Shown here: positions 61,258-64,000 of the stretch, piece by piece
Layout of the letters: each line of letters begins with the position of its first letter
Numbering within the stretch: position 1 is the first letter of the stretch
Assembly (NCBI GenBank): GCA_038087015.1
Contig: JASBNA010000014.1
Coordinates: 62,001 to 126,000 of the forward strand
Reading direction: 5' to 3'
Length of the DNA stretch: 64,000 bases
From: Cerrena zonata
Taxonomy: Eukaryota > Basidiomycota > Agaricomycetes > Polyporales > Cerrenaceae
The notes under the pieces: model-generated
What the model was told of the DNA's origin: nothing
Seen by the model: the letters and a program-made list of their open reading frames with translations, nothing else
Databases searched by the model: none
Position numbers and translations under genes: made by a program

Positions 61258-63970
61258 TTACTTGTACTGTTTTGTAAGGTAAATTATGCTTTCCACAAAT
61301 ACAGAAAGTACCACAAAGCCCAGGTTCGTCGTCAACAAGTAAGATGTAAGTTTGCTGATCAAGGAGCCCTCCCCTTCAAGAGACAACGCTTGTTCCTTTC
61401 TCTTCACTTCGTCAGAAATGAACTGCTGCTTCCACTGATCTATCTTATCCTCGAACTTCGTTTGAATAGACAGCTCCCACCCAGAAGAATTCTCCTCCCG
61501 TCCTAGTTCGTGCTTTCGAGCCGTGACCAGTAAGTCTCCAAGCAAAAGTGAAAATCGGGACTCCCGGCGTTCTTGTCTCTCCTTGAACAGAGTTGATCGC
61601 CTTTTCTCCTCTTGGATAAACAGCGTCTCTCTGAGGGCTTCGTTTGTCCCGAATTTCCTGGCTCTTTCTCGTTGAGCTTCATCAAATTCGGCCGAGTGCT
61701 TTTGTTCCATGGATATGAATGCTTCCGAATTAGAGTACTGTTGCGCTCGGAATCGTTCCTGTCGCTTAAGTTCGTTAACAGCGTAGACTTGCTGCCACTT
61801 CTGCATTGCTTGTTCCACTTCGACCCCCCTTCGCCGAGTCCCACTGAGGAAAATCTTCTGCTGTTGATTCAATTCTGAATCGAGAAAATCTTGAGTAGCG
61901 GATGAGTGATGAATTTGACCATCGCGAGAATCACCGTCATGGCGAGTGCTGACTCGCTCTTCGAGTTCGTTGGTAGTTGGTATATGCAAAGTGTTCCCGA
62001 TACTATTGAGTTGCATTAACGTTCCAGGAATCTATGTGATGAGAGATGACAGGAAGTGTCAGCTCGACTATCACGAACGACTTGAAATAGCATGGACTCT
62101 TACAAAAGATGATTCGGGCTCAAGGTCGGTTCGACGAGAAGGACTCTTATGTCTGCGCTTCCGTCTTGTGACAGTGCGCCAAGCAGGTCGGCATCGTTCC
62201 GTATCATGCCAGTCAACGGGGTATTCTCTGTATCTGTCGTCCCGGTTGCTGTTAGGTGAAGACCCTACAAGTGCACTCCCTGAGGGGGTGGTCGGAGGCC
62301 CATCCTCTGGTTCCGCCACAATGACATCTCGGTAAGCAGGACTAACTAGCTTGTAGAACGCAAGCATATGTCTTCTCCTCACTTTCTGCACTTTTTCGTC
62401 CATCGTACTAAGGAGGTGTGCAACCGTGCGCTCAAGTGATGTCGCAGCATCTACTTCAGCATCGATGATTGCCTTTAGTTGTCTCGTATACCGCGATAGG
62501 CGTTGATCGAACTGGGTGTCATGCATAGTTTGAACCGAATCAAACATTTGCATTCGATGGTTCTCTGCTTCATCACGGGAAAACTCCCTCTCTCTGAATC
62601 GATCACTAAAAACTTCCTTGTTGGAAACAAATTGGGAGTCGAAGGCATCCAAAGTACGTCGAAATTCTTCCTCTCGTGAGTTTGCAAGACACGATCTGTC
62701 GGACTCGGCGGCTTGGAAGGTAGAATTATGGGACCTCATAGTACATCTGAATGTGTCATCTCTTCTGTCTTCATTTTCGATAAACCGAGTGGAAATAGAA
62801 GGTTTTCGATCACCCACTGGGTGAGGCGGAAGTGGAGTATAGTCTGTATTTAGCTCCACTACGGGCTGAGAGGAAGTATTTGTGTCAACTGGGAGGGTGG
62901 AGGACGAGGAGGGCAACCGGATGTTTATTTCACGAGAAAGTGAGGGATGTATAATCTTATCACCTTCGTTTTCGTTAAATGACGAATCAGGTTGTCCCCA
63001 CGAAGATAACCCCCACGTATTGTTGACCCCTGATGTCGAAAATTAACTCCTTCTCCCAGTTGGGTTACAGGAGCTTCTAGCCCCGAAAAGTAGCTTGGTA
63101 CAGAGTTGTTAATATATCGGCTTGGCTCTATGTTTCCCAGATTGCCGAGCGTTGGAGCGGCCTATGATGCAGCAGCGAGTGGCATTTTGAATGATGCCCG
63201 TATAGATGATCTTTAGAACGCACCTGCGATTTCTTTAAGGGGTCCGCGTTGTTCCCCATCCCTTCCAGAATCTTTTGAGGGTTTTTTAAGGGACTCGCAT
63301 GGACATGGAACTATGCATTGGTACGTACTGACCCATCATCGGAGATCCGACTAAGGAGAGAAACTCTCCTTGCATGTACAGTGGAGAAGGTATCCTCTTC
63401 TATTTGTAAAAATGCCGCAAATTCAGTGGATATCGCCTTGATAGTTCGTTCATACATGGATTGTCGATGTTGACGATTAGTAGAAAACAAGGTTTCCACA
63501 GTATGTGTATACCACCTATACTGTTCCGAATATTCCTCCAGTGAATTCAGAAACACCTCTTCTCTAGCTGCGGAGCTGGCCTCAAAGATAGTATGTCTTT
63601 GGTCATCGTGGAGACGAAAGGTGTCCTGACGACCCTTTTCCGCTTGCTCGAACAGATCGAGACGGTTCTTTTCTTGAGTAACAAAGGCGCCACATCTACC
63701 AATCTGGGCATCCTTAAAGATCTCACCTCTTTGTTGTTCGGGCACCTTTCGAACAGTTTCGGCTTGCAGAAAGTCAAATTCAATCTGACGGATCTCAGAG
63801 GCAAAAGTCTCTGATCTCTTTGATTCGACAGCCTCAAATCTGAGTCGATGGTCAGGATCTTCCTCTCCGGCGTAGTCATTGTGGGATCTGCTTCGCCACT
63901 TGGAAACAATCCAGCTGAATCAAGTGATTATTAGCTGAGCAATTACAGACAGATCATCTGCGCACCTCAT
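61258..63970 (-). CDS. Phe-anchored hendecad-repeat protein with C-terminal membrane helix (790 aa)
   Basis: No known family recognised. Six exons: 63966-63970, 63329-63914, 63224-63271, 62964-63161, 62104-62865, 61258-62031; total 2,373 nt, frame intact. The first exon is five bases (ATGAG), spliced by GTGCGC...TTCAG to C TGG, giving MSWIVSKWRSR. The protein holds three arrays of 11-residue repeats, each starting with Phe and usually carrying Arg at position 8: residues 28-123 (F28, 39, 50, 68, 79, 90, 101, 112, 123), 307-398 (F307, 318, 329, 347, 358, 369, 387, 398) and 616-693 (Y616, F627, 638, 649, 660, 671, 682, 693). Gaps of 18 equal 11+7. Examples: FEQAEKGRQDTF, FIQEEKRRSTLF. Long straight helices or a coiled coil with hendecad periodicity follow. 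Residues 766-785 (LGFVVLSVFVESIIYL core) form a tail-anchor-like helix. Between arrays lie Pro/Ser-rich linkers. Cytosolic rod tethered to a membrane is inferred. Confidence 0.82.
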
Positions 63971-64000
63971 TGTCCGGGTATTTAAGAAACTAGGAAGGAA

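Overview
The window is nuclear DNA from a filamentous basidiomycete, most likely an Agaricomycete. Genes are dense and on both strands. Most are cut by several introns of about 45-65 bp with GTRNGT donors and YAG acceptors. The gene set fits: Scp160-type multi-KH protein, CORVET Vps8, CHD1, fungal-type ATP sulfurylase with a C-terminal APS-kinase-like domain, Ero1, fungalysin, U2SURP/SR140, AIM24. Nothing prokaryotic, viral or clearly transposon-derived was seen. Species cannot be told from the window.

Layout. 0-1.2 kb: 5' part of a class III aminotransferase (-), cut by the window edge. 1.9-4.0 kb: secreted single-pass protein built of three copies of a Cys-containing module (-). 6.4-8.9 kb: fungalysin (+). 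9.6-10.8 kb: AIM24 (+). 11.1-13.6 kb: F-box protein with CxxC pairs (+). 14.3-18.5 kb: SCP160 (+). 18.8-21.4 kb: U2SURP (-), head to head with a membrane-anchored glutaredoxin at 21.7-22.6 kb (+). 22.7-27.7 kb: VPS8 (+). 27.9-30.3 kb: second F-box paralogue (-), head to head with ERO1 at 30.6-32.6 kb (+). 32.9-34.4 kb: damaged relative of the last gene of the window, with an intron-containing tRNA-Asp gene inside it. 34.7-36.1 kb: membrane protein with basic tail (+). 37.1-43.3 kb: CHD1 (-). 44.5-46.3 kb: membrane-anchored aspartic protease (-). 47.0-49.1 kb: MET3 (-). 50.3-57.4 kb: a 13-exon gene for a secreted Asp/Thr/Ser-rich protein of about 2,150 residues (-). 58.5-60.7 kb: type II membrane protein (+). 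61.3-64.0 kb: a complete 790-residue protein with Phe-anchored 11-residue repeats (-).

Most genes are housekeeping (mRNA splicing, chromatin, endosomal tethering, ER oxidative folding, sulfate assimilation) or secretory (two proteases, two large surface or secreted proteins). No operon-like grouping is expected. The shared logic is two short bidirectional promoters (U2SURP/glutaredoxin and F-box/ERO1) and local duplication (two F-box genes, two hendecad-repeat loci).

The most novel items are the hendecad protein family (F-x6-R-x3 repeated in three arrays, with a C-terminal membrane segment) and the giant Asp/Thr-rich protein whose introns are all phase 1. A caution applies throughout: at about a dozen places the coding frame is restored only by dropping one base from a run of 2-4 identical bases. 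Clean genes sit next to affected ones. Assembly indels are the simplest explanation, so the affected genes are annotated as CDS with the site noted.
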